Origin: Azorhizobium sp943371865 | Lineage (GTDB): Bacteria; Pseudomonadota; Alphaproteobacteria; Rhizobiales; Xanthobacteraceae | DNA length: 64,000 nt | Direction: 5' to 3' | Assembly (NCBI RefSeq): GCF_943371865.1 | Contig: NZ_CALRWL010000024.1 | Location: 1 to 64,000 of the forward strand | Part shown: positions 43,032 to 52,348 of the stretch, piece after piece | How the letters are laid out: every line of letters starts with the position of its first letter | How positions within the stretch are numbered: position 1 is the stretch's first letter | The notes under the pieces: generated by a model | Seen by the model: only the letters and a program-made list of their open reading frames with translations | What the model was told of the DNA's origin: nothing | Database searches by the model: none | Made by a program: the position numbers and the translations under genes

Positions 43032-43999
43032 CCGCGCCGCTGCTGGAGGTGTCCGGCCTTGAAACCCAGTTCGCCACCCGCAACGGCGTCCTGAAGGCGG
43101 TGAACGGCGTGTCATTTGCCGTGCGGCGCGGCGAAATTCTGGGGCTGGTAGGGGAATCCGGCTCGGGCAAAAGCGTCACCGGCTTCTCGCTGATCGGCCT
43201 CATCGATCCCCCCGGCCGCATCGCCGCCGGCTCGGTGAAGCTGGAAGGCCGCGAGCTGGTGGGCCTGGCGCCGCAGGAGCTGCGCGCCATTCGCGGCCGG
43301 CGCATCTCCATGGTGTTCCAGGATCCGAGCACGACGCTCAATCCGGTGCTCACCGTGGGCGTGCAGATGCGCCTTGCGCTAGAGGCCCATGCCCGCCTCT
43401 CCCGCCGCGAGGCGCAGGCGCGCGCCATAGCGGCGCTGGAGCGGGTGCGCATTCCCGATCCGGCGCGGCGGCTGGAGGCCTATCCGCACCAATTCTCCGG
43501 CGGCATGCGCCAGCGCATCGCCATCGCCATTGCCTTGCTGCATCACCCCGATCTGGTGATCGCCGATGAGCCGACCACCGCGCTGGACGTGTCGATCCAG
43601 GCGCAGATCCTCACCGAGATGAAGGCGCTGGCGCGCGAGCGCGGAACGGCGCTGATCTGGATCAGCCATGATCTGGCGACCATCTCCTCCATCGCCGACC
43701 GCATCGCGGTGATGTATGCGGGCCGCATCGTGGAAAGCGGCCCCACCGCCGCGGTGCTACGCGATCCACGCCACCCCTACACCCGCGGCCTGCTGGATTC
43801 GCTGCCGGCCATGGCCCCCGCAGGCACCGAGCTGGCGGCCATTCCCGGCACCACGCCGGCGCTGGACCACCTGCCGCCCGGCTGCCCGTTCGCCCCGCGC
43901 TGCTTCGCCGCCCAGCCGCGCTGCGTCGAGGACCCGCCGGAAGTGATCGCGGGCGCGCGCGGCTATCGCTGCCATTTCCCGCTGGGAGCGGCCGCATGA
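43028..43999 (+). CDS. ABC transporter ATP-binding protein, DppD type
   Basis: A 323-aa ATPase: Walker A GESGSGKS (about 41-48), Q-loop in MVFQDPSTTLNPVL, signature FSGGMRQRIAIAIAL, Walker B LVIADEPTTALD and H-loop ISHDLA. The C-terminal oligopeptide-type extension has GCPFAPRCFAAQPRC, a Cys-rich segment typical of DppD/OppD. Together with the next gene it drives the importer. Confidence 0.94.
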   Translation: MTAPLLEVSGLETQFATRNGVLKAVNGVSFAVRRGEILGLVGESGSGKSVTGFSLIGLIDPPGRIAAGSVKLEGRELVGLAPQELRAIRGRRISMVFQDPSTTLNPVLTVGVQMRLALEAHARLSRREAQARAIAALERVRIPDPARRLEAYPHQFSGGMRQRIAIAIALLHHPDLVIADEPTTALDVSIQAQILTEMKALARERGTALIWISHDLATISSIADRIAVMYAGRIVESGPTAAVLRDPRHPYTRGLLDSLPAMAPAGTELAAIPGTTPALDHLPPGCPFAPRCFAAQPRCVEDPPEVIAGARGYRCHFPLGAAA

Positions 44000-45006
44000 G
44001 CCCGCCCTTCGTCACCGCCACCGGCGTCAGCCGCACCTTCGCCCCGAGCGTGCCCCTCACTGAGCGCATCGTCGCCGCGCTCGGCGGCGCGAGCCGCCCC
44101 CGCACCGTGCATGCGGTGGACGACATCACCCTCACCCTCGCCAAGGGCGAAGCGCTGGGGCTGGTGGGGGAATCCGGCTGCGGCAAGACCACGCTCGGGC
44201 GCATGATCGCCGGCATCCTGCCGCCCAGCGCCGGCAGCCTCGCCATCGCCGGCACCTCGGTCATGTCCAGCGGCGCCCATCCGCGCAAAAGCACCACGCG
44301 GGTGCAGATGGTGTTCCAGGATCCGTTCGCCTCGCTGGATCCGCGCATGCGCATCGGCGATACGCTGATGGAAGGGCCGGTGCATCACGGGCTCGTCCGC
44401 CGGGCCGACGCCCTCGACAATGTGCGCGACTGGCTGGTGCAGGTGGGGCTCGATCCCGACTATGCCAGCCGCTATCCGCACCAATTCTCCGGCGGCCAGC
44501 GCCAGCGGGTGGCCATCGCCCGCGCGCTGGCCATGCAGCCGGACGTGCTGGTCTGCGACGAGCCGGTGGCGTCGCTGGACGTGTCGATCCAGGCGCAGAT
44601 CATCAATCTGTTCCTGAAGCTGCGGCGGGAGCTGAACCTCACCTTGCTGTTCATCTCCCATGATCTCAGCGTGGTGCGCCATCTGTGCGACCGGGTGGCG
44701 ATCATGTATCTGGGCCGCATCGTCGAGGAAGGCCCCACGGGCGAGGTCTATGGCGACCCGCGCCATCCTTATACCCAGGGCCTGTTGGACAGCGTGCCCA
44801 AGCTGGTGCTGGCCGATGGCGAGCAGGCGCGGTTCCGGCCCATCGCCGGCGAACTGCCCTCCCCGCTCGCCCCGCCGTCCGGCTGCCATTTCCACGGCCG
44901 CTGCCCGCTGGTGCAGGACCGCTGCCGCACCGAACGCCCGGCGCTACGCGTGGTCGGTCCGGGGCGCACCGCCGCCTGCCATTTCGCCCGCACGGACGCG
45001 GCATAG
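43996..45006 (+). CDS. ABC transporter ATP-binding protein, DppF type
   Basis: A 336-aa ATPase: Walker A GESGCGKTT, Q-loop MVFQDPFASLDPRM, signature FSGGQRQRVAIARAL, Walker B VLVCDEPVASLD and H-loop ISHDLS. The C-terminal extension has GCHFHGRCPLVQDRC as in DppF/OppF. The 4-base overlap with the preceding gene and the full set of five genes show a complete operon except for the binding protein, which lies in the divergent MarR operon. No clear terminator follows. Confidence 0.94.
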   Translation: MSPPFVTATGVSRTFAPSVPLTERIVAALGGASRPRTVHAVDDITLTLAKGEALGLVGESGCGKTTLGRMIAGILPPSAGSLAIAGTSVMSSGAHPRKSTTRVQMVFQDPFASLDPRMRIGDTLMEGPVHHGLVRRADALDNVRDWLVQVGLDPDYASRYPHQFSGGQRQRVAIARALAMQPDVLVCDEPVASLDVSIQAQIINLFLKLRRELNLTLLFISHDLSVVRHLCDRVAIMYLGRIVEEGPTGEVYGDPRHPYTQGLLDSVPKLVLADGEQARFRPIAGELPSPLAPPSGCHFHGRCPLVQDRCRTERPALRVVGPGRTAACHFARTDAA

Positions 45007-45131
45007 CAAAGCTCAAGTTTTGGTGCCGGATCAAGGGCTCGCCAGCGTTGAACGGGGGGTCTCGATTTCCCTGCGATGCGTGATATAGCCTGAACTCTCG
45101 CGCTTTTTGCCAGGGCCATTTCGCCCGCGCC

Positions 45132-48100
45132 ATGATGGATCCCATGTCCGCAGCCATCCCTGACGATCAGCCAGCATTCCTCAAGGGCGGCGGCGAGATG
45201 GGCGCCCTCATCTCGCGATTCGACTGGTCGGCCACATCCCTGGGGCCGCTGTCCGCATGGCCGCAAAGCCTGAAGACCGCGACCGCCCTGCTGCTGCGCT
45301 GCAATCTGCCCATGGTGATGTTGTGGAACCCCGACGGGGTGATGATCTACAATGACGCCTATTCCGTCTTCGCCGGCGGGCGTCATCCCCGCCTGCTGGG
45401 CAGCAAGGTGCTGGAGGGCTGGCCGGAAGTGGCCGCCTTCAACGCCCATGTGATGGATGTGGGCCTGAAAGGCGGCACCCTGGTCTATCGCGACCAGCAT
45501 CTGATCCTGCATCGCAACGGCGTGCCCGAAGACGTGTGGATGAACCTCGACTACAGCCCGGTGCTGAATGAAGAGGGAGAGCCGGCCGGCGTTCTGGCGG
45601 TGGTGGTGGAGACCACCGAGCGGGTGCGCGGCGAGCAGCGCCTGCGCATCGCCCAGGAGGCGGGTGGCGTCGGCATTTTCGAATGGTTTCCCGAATCCGG
45701 GCGCCTGGATGTCTCCAATGAATATCGGCGGATCTGGGGACTGGATTCGGACACCGAGGTCACCGACACGCTGCTGCTGAGCCTGCTGCACCCCGAGGAC
45801 CTCCGGCAAACCGGCCCGGCGAAGCGCGAGCAGGCGAACCCGCTGGAATATGCCGAGTATCGGCGCATCGACCCGCGCACCGGACAGGTGCGCTGGATCG
45901 CCCGCCGCGGCGAGGTGGTGTCCACCCCCGAGGTCGGCCACCGCCGCTTCGTCGGCATCGCCATGGACATCACCGACCGCAAGCGCGCCGAGGAGGAACT
46001 GCGCGAGAGCGAGGCCCGCTGGCGCAATCTGTTCGAGCAGATGCAGGAAGGCTTCTTCATCGCCGAGGCGGTGCGGGATGCGGACGGGCGGATGGTGGAC
46101 TTCACCTTCCTGGAGCTGAACCCGGCGTTCGAGACCCAGACCGGCATCCCCACCTCCACCGCCATGGGCCGCACCGCCCGCGCGGTGGCCGGCACGGTGC
46201 CGGAGACCCTGATCCAGCGCTATGCCGACGTCCTGCGCACCGGGGCGCCGACGCAGTTCGAGTTCCAGGACGCGGACGCGGGCGACCGCTGGTTCGAGCT
46301 GCGGGCGCGTCCGGCGGGCGAGGACCGGTTTGCGGTGCTGTTCCTCGACATCACCGTGCGCAAGGCCGCCGAGGAAGCCATCCGCCACAGCGAATCCCAC
46401 TTCCGCCTGCTGGCCCAATCCCTGCCCAAGCATGTGTGGACCGCTACCGCCGACGGCCAGCTGGAATGGTTCAACGACCGCGCCTATGCCTATCGCGGCG
46501 TGCCCCCCGGCGCGCTCGAGCGCATGAGCTGGGCCGACCTGCTGCATCCCGATGACCTGCCTGCCGTCATGGCCGCATGGACCGAGGCGGTGGCCACCGG
46601 CGCCCCCTACCAGATCGAACAGCGCATGCAGCGCCATGACGGGGTGTTCCGCTGGCACCTCGCCCGCGCCCTGCCGGTGCGCGAGGCCGATGGCATCACC
46701 CGCTGGGTCGGGGCCAATGCGGACATCGAGGACCAGAAAGTCGCGGAAGCCACCCTGGCGGACCTCGCCGTCACCCTGGAACACCGGGTGGAAGCACGCA
46801 CCGCGGAACTGGTGCGGACCCAGGACGCCCTGCGCCAAAGCCAGAAGATGGAAGCCATGGGCAACCTCACCGGCGGGGTGGCGCATGATTTCAACAATTT
46901 GCTCCAGGTGATCAGCGGCAATCTGCAACTGCTGGCCGACGATGTGGCCGGCAATGCCAAGGCCGAGCAGCGCATCCACAACGCCATGACCGGCGTGACC
47001 CGCGGCTCGCGGCTCGCCTCGCAATTGCTGGCCTTCGGGCGGCGCCAGCCGCTGGTGCCGAAGGTGGTCAATCTCGGGCGCTTTCTCAGCGGCATGGACG
47101 ACATGCTGCGCCGGGCCCTGGGGGAGGCGGTGGAACTGGAAACCATCATCGCCGGCGGCTTGTGGAACACGCTGATCGATCCCGGCAATGTGGAAAATGC
47201 GCTGCTGAACCTCGCCATCAACGCCCGCGACGCCATGGACGGGCGCGGCCGGCTGACCATCGAGGCCGGCAACGCTTTCCTGGACACCGCTTATGCCGAT
47301 GGCCACCCGGAGGTGACCCCCGGCCAATATGTGCTGCTGGCGGTGACCGACACCGGCACCGGCATGGCGCCGGAGATCGTGGAGAAGGTGTTCGAACCCT
47401 TCTTCACCACCAAGCCCGAGGGCAAGGGCACCGGGCTTGGTCTGTCCATGGTCTATGGCTTCGTCAAGCAGTCCGGCGGGCACATCAAGATCTATAGCGA
47501 GCCCGGCCACGGCACCACCATCAAGCTCTATCTGCCGCGCGCCATGCAGTCCGAGGATGTGCTGGTCGACGTGGAGGCCGGCCCGGTCATGGGCGGACGC
47601 GAGACCATCCTGGTGGCCGAGGATGACGAGGCGGTGCGCGAGACCGTGGTGGGCCTGCTCTCGGACCTGGGCTATCGGGTGCTGAAGGCCAAGGATGCGC
47701 AGAGCGCGCTGACCATCATCGAGAGCGGCATGCCCATCGACCTGTTGTTCACCGATGTGGTGATGCCGGGCCGGCTGAAGAGCACGGAACTGGCCCGCAA
47801 GGCCCGCGAGCGGCTGCCGGATCTGGCGGTCCTGTTCACCTCCGGCTACACGGAGAATGCCATCGTCCACGGCGGACGGCTGGATGATGGTGTGGAGCTG
47901 CTCAGCAAGCCCTATACCCGCGAGGCCCTGGCCCGGAAACTGCGCCAGGTGCTGGGCCGACCGGGCGTCGACCCGCCGCTGAGACCCGTGCCCAACCCCA
48001 CCGCCGCAACGCCCGCCCCCACCCGCCAGGCGCAGGACAAATCGATGACGGACACCCACGGCAACGGGACGGCGAAGACCTTCCTGCTATGCGAGGACGA

Positions 48101-48419
48101 CTGGCTGATCCGCATGAGCACCGGCGAGATGATCGAGTCTCTCGGCCACACGGTTTTGCCCGCCGCGGACGGCGCGGCGGCACTGGCCCTATTGGCGGCC
48201 CAGCCGGTGGATGTGCTGATGACCGACATCGGCCTGCCGGACATGTCCGGGGTGGAGCTGGCGGAACGGGCACGGGCGGCGCGGCCGGATCTGCCGGTGA
48301 TCTTCGCCACCGGCCGCAGCGAGGTCCAGGATCTGGACGGCGCCGGCCCGGTGCGGCAGATCGTCAAGCCCTACTCCGCCGCCGCTTTGGCCAGCCTGAT
48401 CGACTCCGTGCTGGGGTAG
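45132..48419 (+). CDS. Hybrid sensor histidine kinase with PAS domains and two receivers
   Basis: A 1095-aa kinase without membrane helices, so probably cytosolic. Order by eye: a PAS-like N-terminal domain (about 25-155, with SLGPLSAWPQSLKTA), PAS_3-like (about 165-290), PAS (about 295-425) and PAS_3-like (about 430-555). The kinase core follows, with phospho-acceptor His585 in GGVAHDFNNLLQ (HWE/HisKA_4-like H box), N box LNLAINARDAMDGRG and G box KGTGLGLSMVYGF. Then come receiver 1 (Asp875, TDVVMPG) and receiver 2 (Asp1032, TDIGLPDMSG). Met972 begins MTDTHGNG, which looks like the start of a once-separate response regulator. No partner gene is adjacent, so the input signal is unknown. Confidence 0.9.
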   Translation: MMDPMSAAIPDDQPAFLKGGGEMGALISRFDWSATSLGPLSAWPQSLKTATALLLRCNLPMVMLWNPDGVMIYNDAYSVFAGGRHPRLLGSKVLEGWPEVAAFNAHVMDVGLKGGTLVYRDQHLILHRNGVPEDVWMNLDYSPVLNEEGEPAGVLAVVVETTERVRGEQRLRIAQEAGGVGIFEWFPESGRLDVSNEYRRIWGLDSDTEVTDTLLLSLLHPEDLRQTGPAKREQANPLEYAEYRRIDPRTGQVRWIARRGEVVSTPEVGHRRFVGIAMDITDRKRAEEELRESEARWRNLFEQMQEGFFIAEAVRDADGRMVDFTFLELNPAFETQTGIPTSTAMGRTARAVAGTVPETLIQRYADVLRTGAPTQFEFQDADAGDRWFELRARPAGEDRFAVLFLDITVRKAAEEAIRHSESHFRLLAQSLPKHVWTATADGQLEWFNDRAYAYRGVPPGALERMSWADLLHPDDLPAVMAAWTEAVATGAPYQIEQRMQRHDGVFRWHLARALPVREADGITRWVGANADIEDQKVAEATLADLAVTLEHRVEARTAELVRTQDALRQSQKMEAMGNLTGGVAHDFNNLLQVISGNLQLLADDVAGNAKAEQRIHNAMTGVTRGSRLASQLLAFGRRQPLVPKVVNLGRFLSGMDDMLRRALGEAVELETIIAGGLWNTLIDPGNVENALLNLAINARDAMDGRGRLTIEAGNAFLDTAYADGHPEVTPGQYVLLAVTDTGTGMAPEIVEKVFEPFFTTKPEGKGTGLGLSMVYGFVKQSGGHIKIYSEPGHGTTIKLYLPRAMQSEDVLVDVEAGPVMGGRETILVAEDDEAVRETVVGLLSDLGYRVLKAKDAQSALTIIESGMPIDLLFTDVVMPGRLKSTELARKARERLPDLAVLFTSGYTENAIVHGGRLDDGVELLSKPYTREALARKLRQVLGRPGVDPPLRPVPNPTAATPAPTRQAQDKSMTDTHGNGTAKTFLLCEDDWLIRMSTGEMIESLGHTVLPAADGAAALALLAAQPVDVLMTDIGLPDMSGVELAERARAARPDLPVIFATGRSEVQDLDGAGPVRQIVKPYSAAALASLIDSVLG

Positions 48420-48429
48420 TCCTCGGCGC

Positions 48430-49146
48430 TCAGGGTTTCAGCGGCGCGGGACCGAAGATGGCGGCGAGATCCGGCGCCGTCGCAGGCGGCAATTCCAGCT
48501 TCAGGCGCTGCTCCACGTGCAGGAAATGATGGCGCGAGAGGTCGATGGCGCCCGCCACGTCGCGGGCGCGCAGCGCCTCGACGATGGCGCCATGCTCATC
48601 CACGGCGCACAGCGACTGGGTCGCCGGCTCGTAGACCGACACCATCACCGACGAGCGGCTGAGCAGATCGCGCAGGAAGCGTGACAATTCCTCATTCTCC
48701 AGCGCGTCCACCAGATGCAGATGGAACGCCCCCGACAGCCGCACCGAAGCGGCGCGGTCGCCCCGGGCGGCGGCGGCCCGCTCTTCCACCAGATGGGCAT
48801 CGAGCCGGGCGAGAATATCGTCGGTGAGGATGCGGGCCAGTTGCACCAGCACCCCCGCCTCCAGCACCCGATGGGCCTCATAGACCGCCTTGATCTCACC
48901 GGGTGAGGGCTGGGCGACCCGGGCGCCGCGATTGGGCACCATCTCGATCCGGCGTTCGGCGCCAAGCCGTTGCAGCACCTTGCGGATGCGCTCCCGCGAC
49001 ACGCCGAAGGCGGCCGCCAGCGTCTGCTCCACCAGCTTGGTGCCGGCCCGCAACCGGCCTTCCAGGATGGCGGTGGAAATGGCCTGATAGATCGCCTCGT
49101 CCGCGGCAGGGTCTGCCTTGGCGGTGCGTTGCCTGCGTTCGCTCAC
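48430..49146 (-). CDS. GntR-family (FCD) transcriptional regulator
   Basis: A 238-aa GntR regulator: N-terminal winged helix (AIYQAISTAILEGRLRAGTKLVEQTLAAAFGVSRERIRKVLQRLG) and C-terminal all-helical FCD domain with metal-type His (VYEAHRVLEAGV, AFHLHLVDALENEELSRFLRDLL, HGAIVEALRARD). The family start fits GTG at 49146, which has GAGGCGCCG just upstream. ATG codons at 49182 and 49188 lie inside a TGTGCACA operator and are less likely. It is divergent from a spermidine/putrescine-type importer operon, which it probably represses. Confidence 0.87.
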   Translation of the reverse strand: MSERRQRTAKADPAADEAIYQAISTAILEGRLRAGTKLVEQTLAAAFGVSRERIRKVLQRLGAERRIEMVPNRGARVAQPSPGEIKAVYEAHRVLEAGVLVQLARILTDDILARLDAHLVEERAAAARGDRAASVRLSGAFHLHLVDALENEELSRFLRDLLSRSSVMVSVYEPATQSLCAVDEHGAIVEALRARDVAGAIDLSRHHFLHVEQRLKLELPPATAPDLAAIFGPAPLKP

Positions 49147-49173
49147 CGGCGCCTCGATCCTACGCTGCAAAAT

Positions 49174-49312
49174 TGTGCACATTTGCATCAAAAAATGTGC
49201 ACATTAGTTCGACGGGGGTTTCTGCTTTCCCATCCCTCATACCACAAGCGCCTCAAACGTCACTGTTTTTCGAGAATGTGCACAATTGGCACCGTGTTTG
49301 CAGAGGTATAAA
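49174..49312. promoter_or_regulatory. Three TGTGCACA operators and promoter of the GntR/importer divergent region
   Basis: The perfect palindrome TGTGCACA occurs at 49174-49181, 49196-49203 and 49277-49284, each within AATGTGCACATT-like sequence. The first two are 22 bp apart (two helical turns). The third abuts a -35-like TTGGCA (49286-49291), followed by TATAAA (49307-49312), spacer 15. This fits repression of both directions by the adjacent GntR protein. Confidence 0.65.
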
Positions 49313-49341
49313 TGTCGCGACCGTGACGCAGCGAGGACGCC

Positions 49342-50385
49342 ATGACCTTTTCTCCCATCTCCCGCCGGACCGCCCTGAAGCTCAGCGCCGGGGCGCTGGC
49401 GGGCGGCATTGCCTGTCCCGCCATTCTGCGCGCCGCGCCGAAGGAGATCGTCCTCGGCGGCCCGGCGGGCGCCGCCAAATATTTCAATGCGGACGTGTTT
49501 CCGCTGATCAAGAAGATGCTGGACGTCAGCATCCTCTATGAGGGCACCAATTCGCTCACCAATCTGCAGAAGATGCAGGCGGACAAGGGTGCCCCGAAAA
49601 TGTCCGTGGTGATCATGGACGATCCGGTGATGCTGCCCGCCGCCGCCGAAGGCCTCATCACCCCCATGAAGGCCGCCAACGTGCCCAATCTCGGCAAATT
49701 GGTGCCGGACGCCATCCATCGCGACGGCATGTGGGCCAATTACCAGAAGCCCTGGGTCGGCATCGCCTATTCCACCAAGCGCATGCCCGCCGCCCCCACC
49801 GACTGGTCCGCACTGTGGGAGCCGAAATACGCCCAGAAGATCATCGTGCCCTCGCTGCAGAATACCGAGGGCTTCTGGGTGCTGCTGGCCGCCGCCCATC
49901 TGGAGACCGGCAAGCCCTACAAGGAAGCGCAATACGATATCGACGCCGCCTTCAAGAAGCTCAAAAGCCTCAAGCCGAACCTGCTCAACGTCTATACCAA
50001 CGCCCCCCAGGCCATGAACATTCTGGAGCAGGGCGAGGCCTGGATGATCGGCGGCCAGTTCTCCGCTTACACCTTGATCCGCAAGGCGGACGGCTCGCCG
50101 GTGGATCTGGCGATCCCGAAGGATGGCGGCTTCTCCATGCCCTCCGGCATCGCCAAGGTGACCGGCGCCCCCGGCGGCGATACGGCGGAAGCGGTGATCA
50201 ACGCCTTCCTCTCCCCCGAAGTGCAGACGCTGCTGGCCACCAAGGCCTTCGTCGCCCCCACCAATGCCACCGTGCCGACGCCGGCCGGCTATCCCGCCAG
50301 CGACAGCCTGTTCGCGCCCGACTGGGCCTTCATCGCCAAGGAGCGGGCCGGCTGGGTGGACCGCTGGATCAAGGAGATGGCATGA
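49342..50385 (+). CDS. ABC transporter substrate-binding protein, spermidine/putrescine type
   Basis: A 347-aa extracellular solute-binding protein of family 1 (PotD/PotF-like). The N-terminus has a twin-Arg-like signal (SRRTALKLSAGALAGGIA, cleavage near ILRAAP), so Tat export is plausible. The body has the two-lobed binding-protein pattern with IYSTKRMP-like IAYSTKRMPAAPTDW, WEPKYAQKIIVPS and FSAYTLIRKADG. GAGG precedes the ATG. It is the first gene of a five-gene operon with 4-base overlaps throughout. The ligand is not evident; polyamine transporters of this class also take opines, ureides and other C-N compounds. Confidence 0.88.
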   Translation: MTFSPISRRTALKLSAGALAGGIACPAILRAAPKEIVLGGPAGAAKYFNADVFPLIKKMLDVSILYEGTNSLTNLQKMQADKGAPKMSVVIMDDPVMLPAAAEGLITPMKAANVPNLGKLVPDAIHRDGMWANYQKPWVGIAYSTKRMPAAPTDWSALWEPKYAQKIIVPSLQNTEGFWVLLAAAHLETGKPYKEAQYDIDAAFKKLKSLKPNLLNVYTNAPQAMNILEQGEAWMIGGQFSAYTLIRKADGSPVDLAIPKDGGFSMPSGIAKVTGAPGGDTAEAVINAFLSPEVQTLLATKAFVAPTNATVPTPAGYPASDSLFAPDWAFIAKERAGWVDRWIKEMA

Positions 50386-51470
50386 GCCCGGCGCCCCATC
50401 TCGTCGTCCGCCAGGCCTCCAAGCGCTATGGCGCCACCACGGTGCTCGACCGGGTGGACCTGGCCATCGGGCGCGGCGAACTGGTGACCCTGCTCGGCCC
50501 GTCCGGCTGCGGCAAGACCACCTTGCTCCGTCTGGTGGCGGGGCTCGCCCTGCCCGACGCGGGGGCGGTGGAAATCGCCGGCCGGGACGTGACCCGCGTC
50601 CCGCCGCACAAGCGCAATGTGGGCGTGGTGTTCCAGAACTACGCGTTGTTCCCGCACCTCACCGTGGCGGGCAACGTGGCCTTCGGGCTCACGGTGCGCC
50701 GCCGCGCCCGCGCCGACATCCAGGCGGCAGTGCACAAGGCGCTGTCGCTGGTGCATCTCGACCATCTGGCGGCGCGGCCCATCTCCGCTCTGTCCGGCGG
50801 CCAGCAGCAGCGGGTGGCGCTGGCCCGGGCGCTGGCGGTGGAGCCGGACGTGCTTTTGTTCGACGAAGCCCTCTCCGCCCTCGACCGCAAACTGCGCGAG
50901 GAAATGCAAGGCGAGATGCGCCGCATGCTGCGGGACATCGGCGCCACCGCCATCTTCGTCACCCATGACCAGGACGAGGCGCTCACCATGTCCGACCGGG
51001 TGGCGGTGATGAATGGCGGGCGCATCGAGCAACTGGCTGAGCCCCGCGCCATCTATGCCCGCCCGGCCAGCCTGTTCACGCTGAATTTCGTCGGCCTGTC
51101 CACCCGCATCGCCGGCACCGTGGTCGCCAGCGCGGACGGCCGCGTGCTGGTGGAAACCAGCGTCGGCCGCCTCGCCGCCACCGGCAACTTCCTGACCGGC
51201 TCGGCGGTGATCGTGGCGGTGCGGCCCGAACATCTGCGCCCCGCCATGGACACCGAGGGCAATGCCGTCAGCGGGCATGTGCGCTCGGTGGTGTTCCAGG
51301 GCTCGCGCACCCTGGTGGAGGTGGCCGCCGGCGCCGAGACCCTGCTGGCGGAACTGCCGGGACAGGACGCGGTCGATCTCTCCCCCGGCGCCGAGATCCG
51401 CCTGTCCTGGCCGATCGCCGAGACCTTCGCCTTTCCCGTGCCCACACCGGCCATGGCGGAGGCGGCATGA
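50382..51470 (+). CDS. ABC transporter ATP-binding protein, PotA type
   Basis: A 362-aa ATPase: Walker A GPSGCGKTT (about 41-49), Q-loop VVFQNYALFPHLTV, signature LSGGQQQRVALARAL, Walker B LLFDEALSALD (Ala where Pro is usual) and H-loop VTHDQDEALTMSDR. The C-terminal TOBE domain contains VRPEHLRP. This layout is that of spermidine/putrescine and related importers. AAGGAGATGG precedes the ATG, and the start overlaps the binding-protein stop by 4 bases. Confidence 0.93.
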   Translation: MSPAPHLVVRQASKRYGATTVLDRVDLAIGRGELVTLLGPSGCGKTTLLRLVAGLALPDAGAVEIAGRDVTRVPPHKRNVGVVFQNYALFPHLTVAGNVAFGLTVRRRARADIQAAVHKALSLVHLDHLAARPISALSGGQQQRVALARALAVEPDVLLFDEALSALDRKLREEMQGEMRRMLRDIGATAIFVTHDQDEALTMSDRVAVMNGGRIEQLAEPRAIYARPASLFTLNFVGLSTRIAGTVVASADGRVLVETSVGRLAATGNFLTGSAVIVAVRPEHLRPAMDTEGNAVSGHVRSVVFQGSRTLVEVAAGAETLLAELPGQDAVDLSPGAEIRLSWPIAETFAFPVPTPAMAEAA

Positions 51471-52348
51471 GCGAGGCTGCCCTCCCCGCCGCCGTACCGG
51501 CGGCGCCCGTCCCCGCCGCGCCGAACCGCGAGCGCTGGCTGGCGCTGGCCCTGGCCGCGCCGGCCCTGCTGATCCTGCTGTTCCTGTTCGCTTTGCCGCT
51601 GGCCAAATTGCTGGCGGCCAGCCTCTCCAATGCGGCCGGCTTCACCCTCGATGAATATGCCAAGCTGCTGGGCACGGCCTATTATCTTCAGGTCATCTGG
51701 AACTCCCTGCGCCTCGCCTTGCTCACCACGATCATCGCTCTGGTGATCGGCTATCCCGCCGCCTTCGCTCTGGCGCGGGCGCGCGGCGCAGTGCGCAGCA
51801 CCCTTTTGGCCTGCCTGTTCCTGCCTTTGGCCGCCAGCGTCATCGTCAAGGCCTTCGCCTGGACCATCCTCTTGCGCAGCGACGGGCTGGTGAACGAGAC
51901 CCTGCTGATGCTGGGGATCATCGACACCCCCATCCGCATGATCTTCACCGAGACCGCGCTGATCGTCGGCTCGGTGAACATCTTCCTGCCCTTCATGATC
52001 CTGCCCATCTACACCGTGGTGGCGCAGTTGGACCCGCGCCTGGCGGACGCCGCCGCAACGCTCGGCGCCTCGCCCGCGGAAGCCTTCCTGCGGGTGGTGG
52101 TGCCGCTCACTTTGCCCGGCATCATCGCCGGGGTGGCTTTGGTGTTCTCGCTCTCGGTCTCGGCCTATGTGGTGCCGACGCTGCTGATCGGCGAGCGCTA
52201 TCCCACCCTCTCCACCACCATCGCCAAGGCCTATCTGCTGGCCCGCCAGCCCGCCTTCGGCGCCGCCGCCGGCGTGGTGCTGCTGGCCATCGCCGTGGCC
52301 GTGGTCGCGCTCAGCACCCGGCTCGGCCGGGCGGGAGGTGGCAAATGA
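51467..52348 (+). CDS. ABC transporter permease, PotB type
   Basis: A 293-aa inner-membrane permease with six predicted helices: an N-terminal Ala/Pro-rich cytosolic tail, then LALALAAPALLILLFLFALPLAKLL. The EAA loop is LADAAATLGASPAEAFLRVVVPLTLPGI. It pairs with the next permease. The 4-base overlaps on both sides show one transcript. Confidence 0.92.
   Translation: MSEAALPAAVPAAPVPAAPNRERWLALALAAPALLILLFLFALPLAKLLAASLSNAAGFTLDEYAKLLGTAYYLQVIWNSLRLALLTTIIALVIGYPAAFALARARGAVRSTLLACLFLPLAASVIVKAFAWTILLRSDGLVNETLLMLGIIDTPIRMIFTETALIVGSVNIFLPFMILPIYTVVAQLDPRLADAAATLGASPAEAFLRVVVPLTLPGIIAGVALVFSLSVSAYVVPTLLIGERYPTLSTTIAKAYLLARQPAFGAAAGVVLLAIAVAVVALSTRLGRAGGGK

Noticed and set aside
44769..48059. 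1096-aa minus-strand frame opposite the hybrid kinase
   Set aside because: His/Gln/Gly-rich shadow translation without domains; the plus-strand kinase is unambiguous.
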